Below, in pieces: positions 33,740 to 42,579 of a DNA stretch of 64,000 bases. Location of the stretch: contig CAVZUK010000003.1 in assembly GCA_963778465.1 (NCBI GenBank), positions 1,364,001-1,428,000 of the forward strand, written 5' to 3'. The stretch comes from CAVZBW01 sp963778465. Its GTDB lineage: Bacteria; Actinomycetota; Acidimicrobiia; Acidimicrobiales; RAAP-2. Numbering within the stretch: the first letter of the stretch is position 1; every line of letters starts with the position of its first letter. The translations under genes and the position numbers were made by a program. The notes below the pieces were generated by a model. It saw only the letters and a program-made list of their open reading frames with translations. It was not told the DNA's origin and did not search any database.

Positions 33740-36058
33740 TCAACCGAGGTCGGGGACGTGACCCGGCTCGTCCTCGTGGAGGATGGCGACCGCCTCGTTG
33801 CGGCCGGCGACGGCCAACTTGGAGTAGATGGACGCGACGTGCGTCTTGACCGTCGCCCGGCTGACGTGGAGGAACTGCCCGATCTCGTGCAGGGTTCGAT
33901 GGGTCTTGAGCTGGTCGAGCACCCTGCGTTCGGCGGGAGTCAGCAGACTGATCGCCGGGTCGCCCTGGAGGAGGAGGGTCTGCTCCGCCTCGATCCGCCG
34001 GAGGAGCGCTCGAGGATCGTCCATCCTCGAACACGCGAGCCGCGCCTTGGCCACGGCGCGCCTCGCCAGCTTGCGGTTCCCGGATTGACGCGCCAGGCGC
34101 GCACATCGCAGCGTCATCTCTGCCTCCAGCCACGGTGCCGCCACGGCGACCTCGGTGCCGTCGATGGCGGACGACAGCGCCTGAGCGCTCTCCGGCCCAG
34201 GTCGCAGATGAGCCTGGAGCGTGGCTCCCGCGACGACGAGAGGGAGGGAGAGCGGTCCTCCCTCGAACGGGACGCTCTCCGCCTCGCCCACCGAGACGTT
34301 GCGCTCCGCGTACTCCCACTGGCCCAGATCGGCGTAGGCGAGCGCCAGGCAGCCGCGGCAGAAGACGCGGGGATGCCGCAGTTCTGGCCGGCCCTCGGTG
34401 AGGGACAGCACCTGCCCGAGGGCGGTGATGGCGCGCTCCTCGTCGCCGAGGAGGAGATGCGCCGTGCCGACCGCGCGGTAGCCGCCGACGAGCCACCGGG
34501 TGCGGTGGCGCCGCTCCGACTCGATGACGGCGAGGCCGTCCGCCAACATCTGCTCGGCCCCGCCGAGACCGAGGGCGGCGCGGAAATTGATCAGCGCCAT
34601 CCGCAGCGAGGAGGCGCCGTCGGCGGACGGTCGCTCCAGCTCGTGATGCTCGGCGGCCGCCAGGTAGCGCGTCGCCCGTGGAAAGTCGCCCGACAGCATG
34701 GTGATCCACCCGGCCGCGATGGCCAGCTGCGGGTCGCCCTCGATGTCCCGGTCGGAGCACTCTGCGAGCCATTGCAGGAGGCTGCTGATCAACCCTCTCG
34801 AGGCGTAGGCGTCGTAATGGCGCAGCAGAACTCGGCCCGCCATAGCCGTGTCGCCCCCCTTGCACGCCAGCCGGAACGACGATCCGGGGTCACCGTGGGC
34901 CTCGTGCCACGCCGCGGCGCGCCGGTAGAGCTCGTCGGCGCGGCAGCCCGATCCGCTCAACTGGGACCGGAGGAAGGACCGCCAGAGATGGTGGAGGCGG
35001 TACCAACCGTCGCCGCCGCCGGTGGGAGCGACGAAGAGGTTGCGCCCTTCGAGGTCGGAGAGGATCTGCCCGGAGTCGCTGCGTCCGGTGACGGCGTCGC
35101 AGAGCGGGGCGGTCAGGCTCTCGAGGATCGAGGTACGGATCAGGAACGTCCGGATCTCGGGAGGCTCCTGGTCGAGGACCTCCTCCATGAGGTAGTCGCC
35201 GATCTGGCGCCGCGGCAGCAGCAACGAGGTCCGGATCTGCCCGCCCACCGAGCGGGCGGACATCAGCGACAGCCCGATCGCCGCCGGCCAACCCTCGGTC
35301 TCCGATTGCAGGGTGGAGGCGTCGCGCTCCGAGATGTCCACGCCGTTGTGCCGGAACAGATCGCTCGTCTCGTCCACCGTGAAAGCGAGATCAGCGGCCT
35401 GGAGCTCCCGCAGGTCGCCACTGACGTGGAATCGGGCCAGCGGCACGCCGACTTCGCCACGGGAGGTGACCACCAACTGCGAGCCGGCGGGCACCGCCGG
35501 GACCACGGCGCCGAGCACCGCGAGCGATGCCGGCTCGGTCAGTTGATCGGCCTGGTCCAGGGCCAGTTGCAGAGGTCGATGGCGCTGGAGGCGGTCCAGC
35601 AGGCGATCGATGGCCCGTTCGAGCGAGGGACGGAAGCTCTGCAGAGCCTGCTCGTACTCGGGGTCCAGGTTCTCGACCGATCCGAGCGCCGCCGCGAGGC
35701 GCAGCAACAGGAGCACCGGGTCGTTGTCGGTGGGCCGGAGCCGGAGCCAGGCGGTCGGTCTCTCGTCGAGGCGGCACCACTGGGCCGCGAGCGTGGTCTT
35801 CCCGTAGCCGGCCGGAGCATGGCAGACGACCAGGCTCTCCGGCCCTCGTAGGTCGTTCAGGAGGCGGGTTCGGGTGACCTCCCCCGTCCGGGCCGCCGGA
35901 ACGGGGTACTCGTCGGGCCGCCGCCAGGTCGTCGTTGCCGGGGCATCGACGCCGCCATCAGCCGCACCCCTCTCCCCAGCCGCACGCGGCACTGCACCCT
36001 CCACAGCTCCGGGGCGGGCCGAAGGCCGTCCCGACCATCCCTCGTCGCGCCATTTCAC
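33740..36058 (-). CDS. LuxR-family ATPase regulator (MalT-like)
   Basis: The product has 772 residues. A P-loop HAPAGYGKTTLAAQW (80-94) opens an NTPase module with LALDQADQL as Walker B-like strand. A long helical-repeat region follows, and the C-terminal 60 residues are a LuxR helix-turn-helix (LTPAERRVLDQLKTHRTLHE, then HVSRATVKTHVASIYSKL). MalT-type proteins bind an inducer in the repeat domain and activate promoters. The GTG start has no clear ribosome site. It lies 54 bp after the serine-hydrolase gene and could be its regulator. Confidence 0.9.
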   Translation of the reverse strand: MKWRDEGWSGRPSARPGAVEGAVPRAAGERGAADGGVDAPATTTWRRPDEYPVPAARTGEVTRTRLLNDLRGPESLVVCHAPAGYGKTTLAAQWCRLDERPTAWLRLRPTDNDPVLLLLRLAAALGSVENLDPEYEQALQSFRPSLERAIDRLLDRLQRHRPLQLALDQADQLTEPASLAVLGAVVPAVPAGSQLVVTSRGEVGVPLARFHVSGDLRELQAADLAFTVDETSDLFRHNGVDISERDASTLQSETEGWPAAIGLSLMSARSVGGQIRTSLLLPRRQIGDYLMEEVLDQEPPEIRTFLIRTSILESLTAPLCDAVTGRSDSGQILSDLEGRNLFVAPTGGGDGWYRLHHLWRSFLRSQLSGSGCRADELYRRAAAWHEAHGDPGSSFRLACKGGDTAMAGRVLLRHYDAYASRGLISSLLQWLAECSDRDIEGDPQLAIAAGWITMLSGDFPRATRYLAAAEHHELERPSADGASSLRMALINFRAALGLGGAEQMLADGLAVIESERRHRTRWLVGGYRAVGTAHLLLGDEERAITALGQVLSLTEGRPELRHPRVFCRGCLALAYADLGQWEYAERNVSVGEAESVPFEGGPLSLPLVVAGATLQAHLRPGPESAQALSSAIDGTEVAVAAPWLEAEMTLRCARLARQSGNRKLARRAVAKARLACSRMDDPRALLRRIEAEQTLLLQGDPAISLLTPAERRVLDQLKTHRTLHEIGQFLHVSRATVKTHVASIYSKLAVAGRNEAVAILHEDEPGHVPDLG

Positions 36059-36112
36059 CCGAAATCGGTCGAGGCGTCGAGCGGCCCTCCGGGCGGGGGG
36101 CGGGGCCCATGG

Positions 36113-37273
36113 CTAGGCGGACCCGCGGAGGCAGTGGTAGAGCGTGTCGATGAGCGCCCGGTTCCTGGTGCTCTGCCATCGGGGCACCACGTGGTTCATG
36201 GCGTAGCCGAAGGCGACGCCGGCGTCGGGGTCTCCGAAGCCGACGGCTCCGCCCGTGCCGAAGTGGCCGAACGCACGGGGGTTCGCTCCCATGCGCCGCC
36301 TCGCCGAGGTGGGCACGAAGCCGAGCCCGTACTCGACGTACTCGCCGAGGACGGGGCAGTCCCCGGCGGCCTGCACCTTCGTCGCCTCGGCGAGCAGCTC
36401 GGGCGAGAGGAGACGGTTCGGGACCAGGAGTGCGGCGTAGACCTGCGCTAACCCCTTGGCGGTCGCGTGGACGTTGGCGGCGGGGACCTGGGCGCCCCGC
36501 CACTCGGGCGTGTTGACCACGCCGGCCGACCCGTAACCGGGTGGGTTCGCGTAGGCCAGGGCGATCATGCGCTGGGTCTCGTCCCCGGAGCCCAGGCCTC
36601 GCGCCATGGAGGCCCTCAGCGCAGGCGGTGACTCGAAGATCACCTCGGCACACCGGGGCTGCTCTTCCGGCGGCACCGAGCACCAGACGTCCGCGCCGAG
36701 CGCGGTGGCCAGCTCGCGCAGCGCTTCGCTCACGGTCCGACCGCTGGCCCGCTGGATGATCTCGCCGACCAGATGGCCGTAGGTGTTCGTGTGGTAGACG
36801 ATCCGGTCGCCGGGCTCGGACCAGGACTCGGTCGCCGCGAGGGCGGCGGTCATCCGGTCCCAGTCCCACAGGTCGTCGTTCGTGAGCGGCTCTCGGATGG
36901 CCGGGACGCCGGCGAGATGGGCCAGCGCGTGCCGCACCAGGGTGCCCTCCTTGCCGCGACATGCGTAGTCCTCCCAGATACCTCCGACCCGGCCGTCGAG
37001 GGAGAGCTCGCCCTCCTCGATCAGCTGGAGGGCGAGGGTGGCCAGGACGCCCTTGCCGGCCGAGTAGATGTCCACCAGGGTGTCGTGTCGCCAGGGCTGG
37101 GTGCGTGCGGCGTCCCTCCAGCCGCCGACCAGGTCGATGACGACCTCGCCGTCGATCAGCACGCACACCGCTCCGCCCACCTCGCCCCGGTCGGTGAAGT
37201 TCGCGACGAACGCGTCCCGCACCGCCCCCAGCTCGTCCGGGCAGGTGCCCGAGAGCGGCACCTCCTGCCCCAC
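36113..37273 (-). CDS. beta-lactamase-fold serine hydrolase (EstB-like)
   Basis: The product has 386 residues. It has the S-x-x-K motif SAGK (Ser71, Lys74) and Tyr160 in VYHTNTYG, the second catalytic motif of class C beta-lactamase-like esterases. No signal peptide is seen, so it is cytosolic and more likely an esterase or amidase than an antibiotic-hydrolysing enzyme. The GTG start comes 14 bp after the aminotransferase stop, which implies one transcript. The substrate is unknown. Confidence 0.87.
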   Translation of the reverse strand: MGQEVPLSGTCPDELGAVRDAFVANFTDRGEVGGAVCVLIDGEVVIDLVGGWRDAARTQPWRHDTLVDIYSAGKGVLATLALQLIEEGELSLDGRVGGIWEDYACRGKEGTLVRHALAHLAGVPAIREPLTNDDLWDWDRMTAALAATESWSEPGDRIVYHTNTYGHLVGEIIQRASGRTVSEALRELATALGADVWCSVPPEEQPRCAEVIFESPPALRASMARGLGSGDETQRMIALAYANPPGYGSAGVVNTPEWRGAQVPAANVHATAKGLAQVYAALLVPNRLLSPELLAEATKVQAAGDCPVLGEYVEYGLGFVPTSARRRMGANPRAFGHFGTGGAVGFGDPDAGVAFGYAMNHVVPRWQSTRNRALIDTLYHCLRGSA

Positions 37274-37287
37274 GGCGACCGGACGCC

Positions 37288-38703
37288 TTAGATCTTGGTC
37301 CAGGCCTCGGTCAGGACGTCCCGCAGCACCTGGCCCATCAGGTCGAACTCCGCCTGGCCGCAGATGAGCGGCGGGGACAGCTGCACGACGGGGTCGCCCC
37401 GATCGTCGGCCCGACAGATCAGGCCGGCCTCGAAGAGTGCCCCGGACAAGAAGCCCCGCAGCAGTCGCTCGGCCTCCTCGTCGTCGAAGCTCTCCCGGGT
37501 CGCCTTGTCCTTGACGAGCTCGATGCCGTAGAAGAAGCCGTCGCCGCGCACGTCGCCCACGATGGGCAGCGACCGGAGCTCTTCGAGCACCGCACGGAAG
37601 CCCTGGGCGGTCTCCCGGACGTGCTCGAGGATGCCATCACGTTCGAACACGTCGAGGTTCGCCAGCGCCACGGCACAGCTCACGGGGTGCCCGGCAAACG
37701 TGTGGCCGTGCAAGAAGGTGTTGTGCTCGTGGAGGTAGGGCTCCGCGATGCGGTCGGAGACGATCATGCCGCCGAGCGGCGCGTAGCCGCTCGTCAGCCC
37801 CTTGGCCACGGTGATGATGTCGGGCTGGAAGCCGTAGCGCTGCGAGCCGAACCACTCGCCGAGCCGCCCGAAGGCGCAGATGACATCGTCGGATACGAGC
37901 AGCACCCCGTGCCGGTCACAGATCTGGCGGACCCGCTCGAAGTAACCGGGCGGCGGCGGGAAGCATCCCCCGGCGTTCTGCACCGGCTCGAGATACACGG
38001 CGGCAACGGTCTCGGTGCCCTCCCGCTCGATGGCCCGCTCGATCTCGTCGGCGGCCCAGCGGCCGAAGGCCACCTCGTCGTCGGCGTGCTCGGGCGCACG
38101 GTAGAAGTTGGTGTTGGGGACGCGGACGGATCCGGGGACGAGCGGCTCGAAGGGCGAGCGCAAACCCGGGATCCCGGTGATCGACAGCGCACCCATCGTC
38201 GCGCCGTGGTACGCGATCGACCGGCTCAGCACCTTGTAGCGGTCGGGCTGCCCGATGAGGCGAAAGTACTGCCGGGCGAGCTTCCAGGTGGACTCGACGG
38301 CCTCCGATCCGCCCGTCGTGAAGAAGACCCGGTTGCAGTCTCCCGGCGCCTTGTCGGCCAGTCGCTCGGCCAGCTCGATGGCGCGGGGATGGGCATAGGT
38401 CCAGATCGGGAAGTACCCCAGCTCCGACGCCTGCTTGCCCGCCGCCTCGGCCAGCTCGGATCGCCCGTGCCCCAGCTGGCCGGTAAACAGCCCGGCGAGC
38501 CCGTCCAGGTACCGCCTGCCGTTCTGGTCCCAGACGTAGGCACCCTCGCCTCGAACGATGACGGGAACCTGGTGGTCCTCGTCGTAGGAGCCGAGGCGGC
38601 TGAAGTGCATCCAGAGGTGGCGCTGGGCGCGCCTCGAGAGGTTGGCGGCGTCCTGCGAGTGGAAGGGGAACGGCTCGTTCCCGGCCTCGCTGAGCTCGGT
38701 CAT
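37288..38703 (-). CDS. class III (omega) aminotransferase
   Basis: The product has 471 residues. It is a PLP enzyme of the class III family: FFTTGGSEAVESTWKLAR, SDDVICAFGRLGEWFG and the PLP lysine in VAKGLTSGYAPLGG (Lys301). The closest types are beta-alanine/pyruvate, GABA or putrescine aminotransferases. With the divergent aldehyde dehydrogenase and alanine dehydrogenase it can form a path from an amine or omega-amino acid to the acid, with pyruvate as amino acceptor. ATG 38703 has AGGAGGAG upstream. It lies 82 bp after the Lrp gene. Confidence 0.92.
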   Translation of the reverse strand: MTELSEAGNEPFPFHSQDAANLSRRAQRHLWMHFSRLGSYDEDHQVPVIVRGEGAYVWDQNGRRYLDGLAGLFTGQLGHGRSELAEAAGKQASELGYFPIWTYAHPRAIELAERLADKAPGDCNRVFFTTGGSEAVESTWKLARQYFRLIGQPDRYKVLSRSIAYHGATMGALSITGIPGLRSPFEPLVPGSVRVPNTNFYRAPEHADDEVAFGRWAADEIERAIEREGTETVAAVYLEPVQNAGGCFPPPPGYFERVRQICDRHGVLLVSDDVICAFGRLGEWFGSQRYGFQPDIITVAKGLTSGYAPLGGMIVSDRIAEPYLHEHNTFLHGHTFAGHPVSCAVALANLDVFERDGILEHVRETAQGFRAVLEELRSLPIVGDVRGDGFFYGIELVKDKATRESFDDEEAERLLRGFLSGALFEAGLICRADDRGDPVVQLSPPLICGQAEFDLMGQVLRDVLTEAWTKI

Positions 38704-38785
38704 GACGGACTCCTCCTGGTCTTGAACAGTGCGATCTCGGTTGTGGCCACCCGGGCGGGCGACACCCCGGCGAGGGCGGTGCCCG

Positions 38786-39244
38786 TCATCCCCGCGTGCC
38801 CCAGGCGTAGGTCTGTTTGGACAGCTTGAGATAGAGGAACGGCTCGGCCGACAGCACGCCGGGGATGCTGCGCACCGACTCGTTGAGGACGCGCAGCAGG
38901 TGGTCGTCGTCCTCGCACACCACCTCCACGAGGAGGTCGAACGAGCCGGCGCAGATGACGACGTAGTCCACTTCTCCCAGTGCGGCGAGCTTGTCGGCCA
39001 CGGGCCGCACGTCGCCCTGGACGTGGAGGCCCACCATGGCCTGGCGGGTGAATCCCAGCTGGAGCGGGTCGGTCACCGCCACGATCTGCAGCGCCCCGCA
39101 CTCCCGGAGCTGCTGGACACGGCGTCGGACGGCCGCCTCGGAGAGGCCGACCTCTTCGCCGATCGAGCCGTAGGAGCGACGACCGTCTTGCTGGAGGGCT
39201 TCGATGATCCCCCGGTTCTCCCGGTCGAGCCAGGTGGACGTCAC
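38786..39244 (-). CDS. Lrp/AsnC-family transcriptional regulator
   Basis: The product has 152 residues. The N-terminal helix-turn-helix (SIGEEVGLSEAAVRRRVQQL) is followed by the RAM effector-binding domain (VGLHVQGDVRPVADKLAALG, YVVICAGSFDLLVEVVCEDD). It likely senses an amino acid such as beta-alanine or alanine and controls the divergent aminotransferase and dehydrogenase genes. The GTG start has no ribosome site; CAGAAT lies 6 nt upstream, so the mRNA is probably leaderless. Confidence 0.92.
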   Translation of the reverse strand: MTSTWLDRENRGIIEALQQDGRRSYGSIGEEVGLSEAAVRRRVQQLRECGALQIVAVTDPLQLGFTRQAMVGLHVQGDVRPVADKLAALGEVDYVVICAGSFDLLVEVVCEDDDHLLRVLNESVRSIPGVLSAEPFLYLKLSKQTYAWGTRG

Positions 39245-39250
39245 CGCCGG

Positions 39251-39278
39251 ATTCTGTCACAATTGTGGAGCTAGTCAA
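39251..39278 (-). promoter_or_regulatory. lrp promoter with CACAATTGTG palindrome between -35 and -10
   Basis: On the minus strand TTGACT (39278-39273) and CAGAAT (39256-39251) are 16 bp apart. The 10-bp perfect palindrome CACAATTGTG (39258-39267) lies between them. A bound Lrp-type dimer would block the polymerase, so autoregulation is likely. Confidence 0.6.
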
Positions 39279-39337
39279 GTGAATCCGTTGTCATTGGGCA
39301 TCGAAACGACGAATCCCGTACAGATGTTCCGTCAGTT

Positions 39338-39388
39338 GGCGCCGAAACGGCGCCGAAGGACCCATCCAGGGCGCCGAGAGGGCGCCGG
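39338..39388 (+). promoter_or_regulatory. four phased GGCGCCGR repeats / two tandem hairpins before the ALDH gene
   Basis: GGCGCC followed by GA or GG starts at 39338, 39349, 39370 and 39381, spacings of 11, 21 and 11 bp. Each adjacent pair can also fold as a 6-bp GGCGCC hairpin with loop GAAAC or GAGAG. The array ends 24 nt before the ALDH start codon. Confidence 0.5.
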
Positions 39389-39412
39389 AGCCAGGCCGCA
39401 TCGGAGGCGAAC

Positions 39413-40861
39413 GTGAGCGACGGATCGGAGGGGCTCCGGAAGCTCCACAACTTCATCGGCGGGGAGTACGTCGAGCCGATCGACGGCGCAATGGCCCCGA
39501 TCGTCGATCCGAGCACCGGCGAGGTGTTCGCCGAGGCTCCGCTCTCGGGCGGCGAGGACATCGAGCGGGCGGTCGGTGCGGCCGAGTCGGCCTTCGCCGG
39601 GTGGCGGGGACGGACCCCCGCCGAGCGCTCGCTCGCCCTCCTGCGGATAGCCGACACCATCGAGGCGCGCGCCGAGGAGCTCGTGCAGGCCGAGTGCAGA
39701 AACACCGGCAAGCCCTTCGCGCTCACCATGTCCGAGGAGATCCCGCCCACGATCGACCAGATCCGGTTCTTCGCGGGGGCGGCGCGGCTCTTGGAGGGTC
39801 GGGCCGCCGCGGAGTACCTCGAAGGTCACACCTCCTACGTACGCCGGGAGCCGATCGGGGTGTGCGCGGCCGTGACGCCCTGGAACTACCCGTTCATGAT
39901 GGCCATGTGGAAGTGGGCGCCTGCGCTGGCCGCAGGGAACACCATGGTGCTCAAGCCCGCGGACACGACCCCGGTCAGCAGCCTGCTGATGGCGGAGATG
40001 ATGAGCGAGCACCTGCCGCCCGGGGTGTTCAACGTCGTCTGCGGCGACCGGGACACCGGTCGCAAGCTCGTCGCCCATCCCGAGCCCTCCATGGTGTCGG
40101 TCACCGGGAGCGTGCGCGCCGGCATGGAGGTGGCGGGCGCCGCAGCGGCGGACCTGAAGCGTGTCCACCTGGAGCTCGGCGGCAAGGCCCCGGTCATCGT
40201 CTTCGACGACGCCGACATCGCGTCCACCGCCGAGGGGATCGCCGGCGCGGCGTACTTCAACGCGGGGCAGGACTGCACCGCGGCCACCCGCGTGCTCGCC
40301 TCCCCTGGAGTGCACAGCGACCTGCTCGACGCGCTGGTGGAGCAGGCGCAGGCGACCACGGTCGGGGGGACGGACGTGGAGGGGGCGGACTACGGACCAC
40401 TCAACAGCGCCGTGCAGCTGGATCGCGTCGAGGGGTTCGTGCGGCGGACGCCGGCCCACGCCACGGTGGTCACGGGTGGCCAACGGGTGGGCCGGCAGGG
40501 CTTCTGCTACGCCCCGACGGTGGTGGCCGGCCTCCGCCAGGACGACGAGATGATCCAAAACGAGATCTTCGGCCCGGTGATCACCGTCCAGCGATTCACC
40601 GACGAGGCCGAGGCGCTCGAGTGGGCCAACCGGGTCGACTACGGGCTGGCCTCGAGCGTGTGGACCCGCGACCACGGCCGGGCCATGCGCATGGCGAGGG
40701 ACCTCGACTTCGGCTGCGTCTGGATCAACACCCACATCCCCCTCGTCGCCGAGATGCCCCACGGCGGTTTCAAGCGCTCCGGCTACGGCAAGGACCTCTC
40801 GATCTACTCCCTCGAGGACTACACGCGCGTCAAGCACGTGATGAGCAAGATCGACGACTAA
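39413..40861 (+). CDS. aldehyde dehydrogenase (aminobutyraldehyde/betaine-type)
   Basis: The product has 482 residues. It has VTPWNYPFMMAMWKWAPALA, the catalytic Glu254 in LELGGKAP and Cys288 in NAGQDCTAATR, all typical of the NAD-dependent aldehyde dehydrogenase family. The NAGQDC context is common in gamma-aminobutyraldehyde dehydrogenases. It would oxidise the semialdehyde made by the divergent aminotransferase. GTG 39413 has GGAGG upstream. It ends 11 bp before the alanine dehydrogenase gene. Confidence 0.93.
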   Translation: MSDGSEGLRKLHNFIGGEYVEPIDGAMAPIVDPSTGEVFAEAPLSGGEDIERAVGAAESAFAGWRGRTPAERSLALLRIADTIEARAEELVQAECRNTGKPFALTMSEEIPPTIDQIRFFAGAARLLEGRAAAEYLEGHTSYVRREPIGVCAAVTPWNYPFMMAMWKWAPALAAGNTMVLKPADTTPVSSLLMAEMMSEHLPPGVFNVVCGDRDTGRKLVAHPEPSMVSVTGSVRAGMEVAGAAAADLKRVHLELGGKAPVIVFDDADIASTAEGIAGAAYFNAGQDCTAATRVLASPGVHSDLLDALVEQAQATTVGGTDVEGADYGPLNSAVQLDRVEGFVRRTPAHATVVTGGQRVGRQGFCYAPTVVAGLRQDDEMIQNEIFGPVITVQRFTDEAEALEWANRVDYGLASSVWTRDHGRAMRMARDLDFGCVWINTHIPLVAEMPHGGFKRSGYGKDLSIYSLEDYTRVKHVMSKIDD

Positions 40862-40872
40862 GGGCGCAGCCC

Positions 40873-41994
40873 GTGATCATCGGAGTCCCCAAGGAGCTGA
40901 AGGACGACGAGTACCGAGTAGCCATCACCCCCGCCGGGGTCCGGGAGCTGTGCGCCGCGGGGCACGGGGTCTACATCGAGCAGGGAGCGGGACGAGGGTC
41001 GGCCATCTCCGACGAGGAGTTCGTCGCCACGGGAGCCGAGATCGTGCCCCGTGCCGAGGACGTCTGGGCCCAGGCCGATCTCGTCTGCAAGGTGAAGGAG
41101 CCCGTCTTGGAGGAGTACCACCGCCTCGGGATGCGCAAGGGCCAGGTGCTCTTTACCTACCTGCACCTCGCGGCGTCCCGGCCGTGCACCGAGGCGCTCC
41201 TCGCGGCGGGCAACACCGCCATCGCCTACGAGACGGTCCAGGCAGCCGACGGCTCGCTCCCGCTCCTGCAGCCGATGAGCGAGGTGGCCGGCAGGATGGC
41301 GCCGCTCGTGGCCGCCTTCTTCCTGCAGAGCCCCGACGGGGGCCGGGGGATTCTCATCAGCGGCGTGCCGGGCGTGCGCCGCGCTCGGGTCGCCGTGATC
41401 GGCGCCGGGACCGTCGGCATGAGCGCGGTGGCGCTGGCGGCCGGGATGCAGGCGGACGTCACGCTGCTCGACCGCAACGTTGCCCGGCTGCGAGATGCCG
41501 ACCACCTGTATCAGGGCAGGATCCACACGGTGGCCTCCACCGGCCACGCGCTGGAGGAGGTCTGCCTGGCGGCGGACGTCGTCATCGGTGCCGTGCTGGT
41601 CGTGGGCGCCCGGGCCCCCCATCTGGTGAGCGACGAGGTCGTGGCCGGCATGAAGTCGGGATCGGTGCTGGTGGACGTGTCCGTGGACCAGGGAGGGTGC
41701 TTCGAGTCGACCCGGCCGACCACCCACTCGGATCCCGTGTTCTCGGTGCACGGATCGCTCTTCTACTGCGTCGCCAACATGCCCGGTGCCGTGCCCCACA
41801 CCTCGACCTACGCCCTCGTCAACTCGACGCTGCCCTACACCCTCGATATCGCGGCGCAGGGCTGGCGGCGCGCCGTGCATCGCGACCCCGCCCTCGAGCG
41901 GGGCGTCAACGTCGCCGAGGGCACGCTCACCATGAAGCCCGTGGCCGAGGCGCACGACCTCGCGTGGACGCCCCTGGAGCAGGTGCTCGACTAA
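40873..41994 (+). CDS. ald: alanine dehydrogenase
   Basis: The product has 373 residues, the family length. It starts IIGVPKELKDDEYRVAITPA and has the NAD-binding motif VIGAGTVGMSAV and the conserved SVDQGGCFESTRPTTH and YCVANMPGAVPHTSTYAL. The enzyme deaminates L-alanine to pyruvate with NAD. In this context it regenerates the pyruvate used by the aminotransferase. The GTG start lies 11 bp after the ALDH stop, so the two genes form an operon. Confidence 0.95.
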   Translation: MIIGVPKELKDDEYRVAITPAGVRELCAAGHGVYIEQGAGRGSAISDEEFVATGAEIVPRAEDVWAQADLVCKVKEPVLEEYHRLGMRKGQVLFTYLHLAASRPCTEALLAAGNTAIAYETVQAADGSLPLLQPMSEVAGRMAPLVAAFFLQSPDGGRGILISGVPGVRRARVAVIGAGTVGMSAVALAAGMQADVTLLDRNVARLRDADHLYQGRIHTVASTGHALEEVCLAADVVIGAVLVVGARAPHLVSDEVVAGMKSGSVLVDVSVDQGGCFESTRPTTHSDPVFSVHGSLFYCVANMPGAVPHTSTYALVNSTLPYTLDIAAQGWRRAVHRDPALERGVNVAEGTLTMKPVAEAHDLAWTPLEQVLD

Positions 41995-42041
41995 CCGTCC
42001 GTTGGCGTCGCCGCGGCCCCGGCCGTACGCAAAATTCCGTA

Positions 42042-42071
42042 TTGACCCGCCTTCTCCCAGAACCTGATACT
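42042..42071 (+). promoter_or_regulatory. sigma-70-type promoter
   Basis: TTGACC (42042-42047) and GATACT (42066-42071) are 18 bp apart, the best -35/-10 pair in the window. It would give a leader of about 55 nt before the small secreted-protein gene at 42134. Confidence 0.6.
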
Positions 42072-42133
42072 CCACACCAACGTGCCGGTGACCTTCGTCG
42101 CGGCGACCGAGCCCCGCAATCGGAGGAGGAGGC

Positions 42134-42340
42134 GTGACTCGGACTGCCCAGTCAGTGTTCGGCGCGACGGTGGTCATCGGGGCGTTTGGGTTCACCACTT
42201 CGCCGGCCTTTGCTCAGTCGTCACCGGGCGCGGCGATCCTGCCTCCGACCAAGAGCGGTTCTTGCAACGCCAGTAACAATGCCCAACCCTCTCCGGATGG
42301 GGCGTCATCACCGGGCCGGGAACGGGTGGGCTTGAGGTAG
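42134..42340 (+). CDS. small exported protein of unknown function
   Basis: The product has 68 residues. GTG 42134 follows a strong GGAGGAGGAGG site and a good promoter, so expression is likely. The first 27 residues form a signal peptide (RTAQSVFGATVVIGAFGF, cleavage near PAFA-Q). The mature part is short, Ser/Pro/Asn-rich, and contains one Cys. The abrupt end may mean the gene is truncated. No family is recognised. Confidence 0.5.
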   Translation: MTRTAQSVFGATVVIGAFGFTTSPAFAQSSPGAAILPPTKSGSCNASNNAQPSPDGASSPGRERVGLR

Positions 42341-42505
42341 TCGACCGCACAAGGAGGGCGGCGCAGGACTCGTCGCGCTCTCCCCGAGGCTTCTGCGCGC
42401 ACCGATCGAGGAACGGGCGGCAGAGGCCTCCGTCTCGCGGCCCACCCCGCTCGCCTCGATGACCGGCCGGCCCTCGGTGGCCACCTCTCTGCGCCGCCGC
42501 CCCTC

Positions 42506-42564
42506 TTGACATGCGACAGCCGAGGTGTAATCTACAAGTGATCCATTGTACAAAAGATCCATTG
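42506..42564 (+). promoter_or_regulatory. promoter and operator of the SRPBCC-ArsR operon
   Basis: A perfect -35 TTGACA (42506-42511) is followed 16 bp later by TAATCT (42528-42533). Just downstream are the palindrome TTGTACAA (42546-42553) and two direct copies of GATCCATTG (42540-42548 and 42556-42564), 16 bp apart. The ArsR-type product of the operon is the natural ligand. Confidence 0.55.
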
Positions 42565-42579
42565 AGAAAGGGGCCATCT

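Noticed and set aside
42341..42505. Continuation of the small exported protein in another frame
   Set aside because: AAGGAGGG at about 42351 looks like a ribosome site, but no frame after it has a start and coding character.
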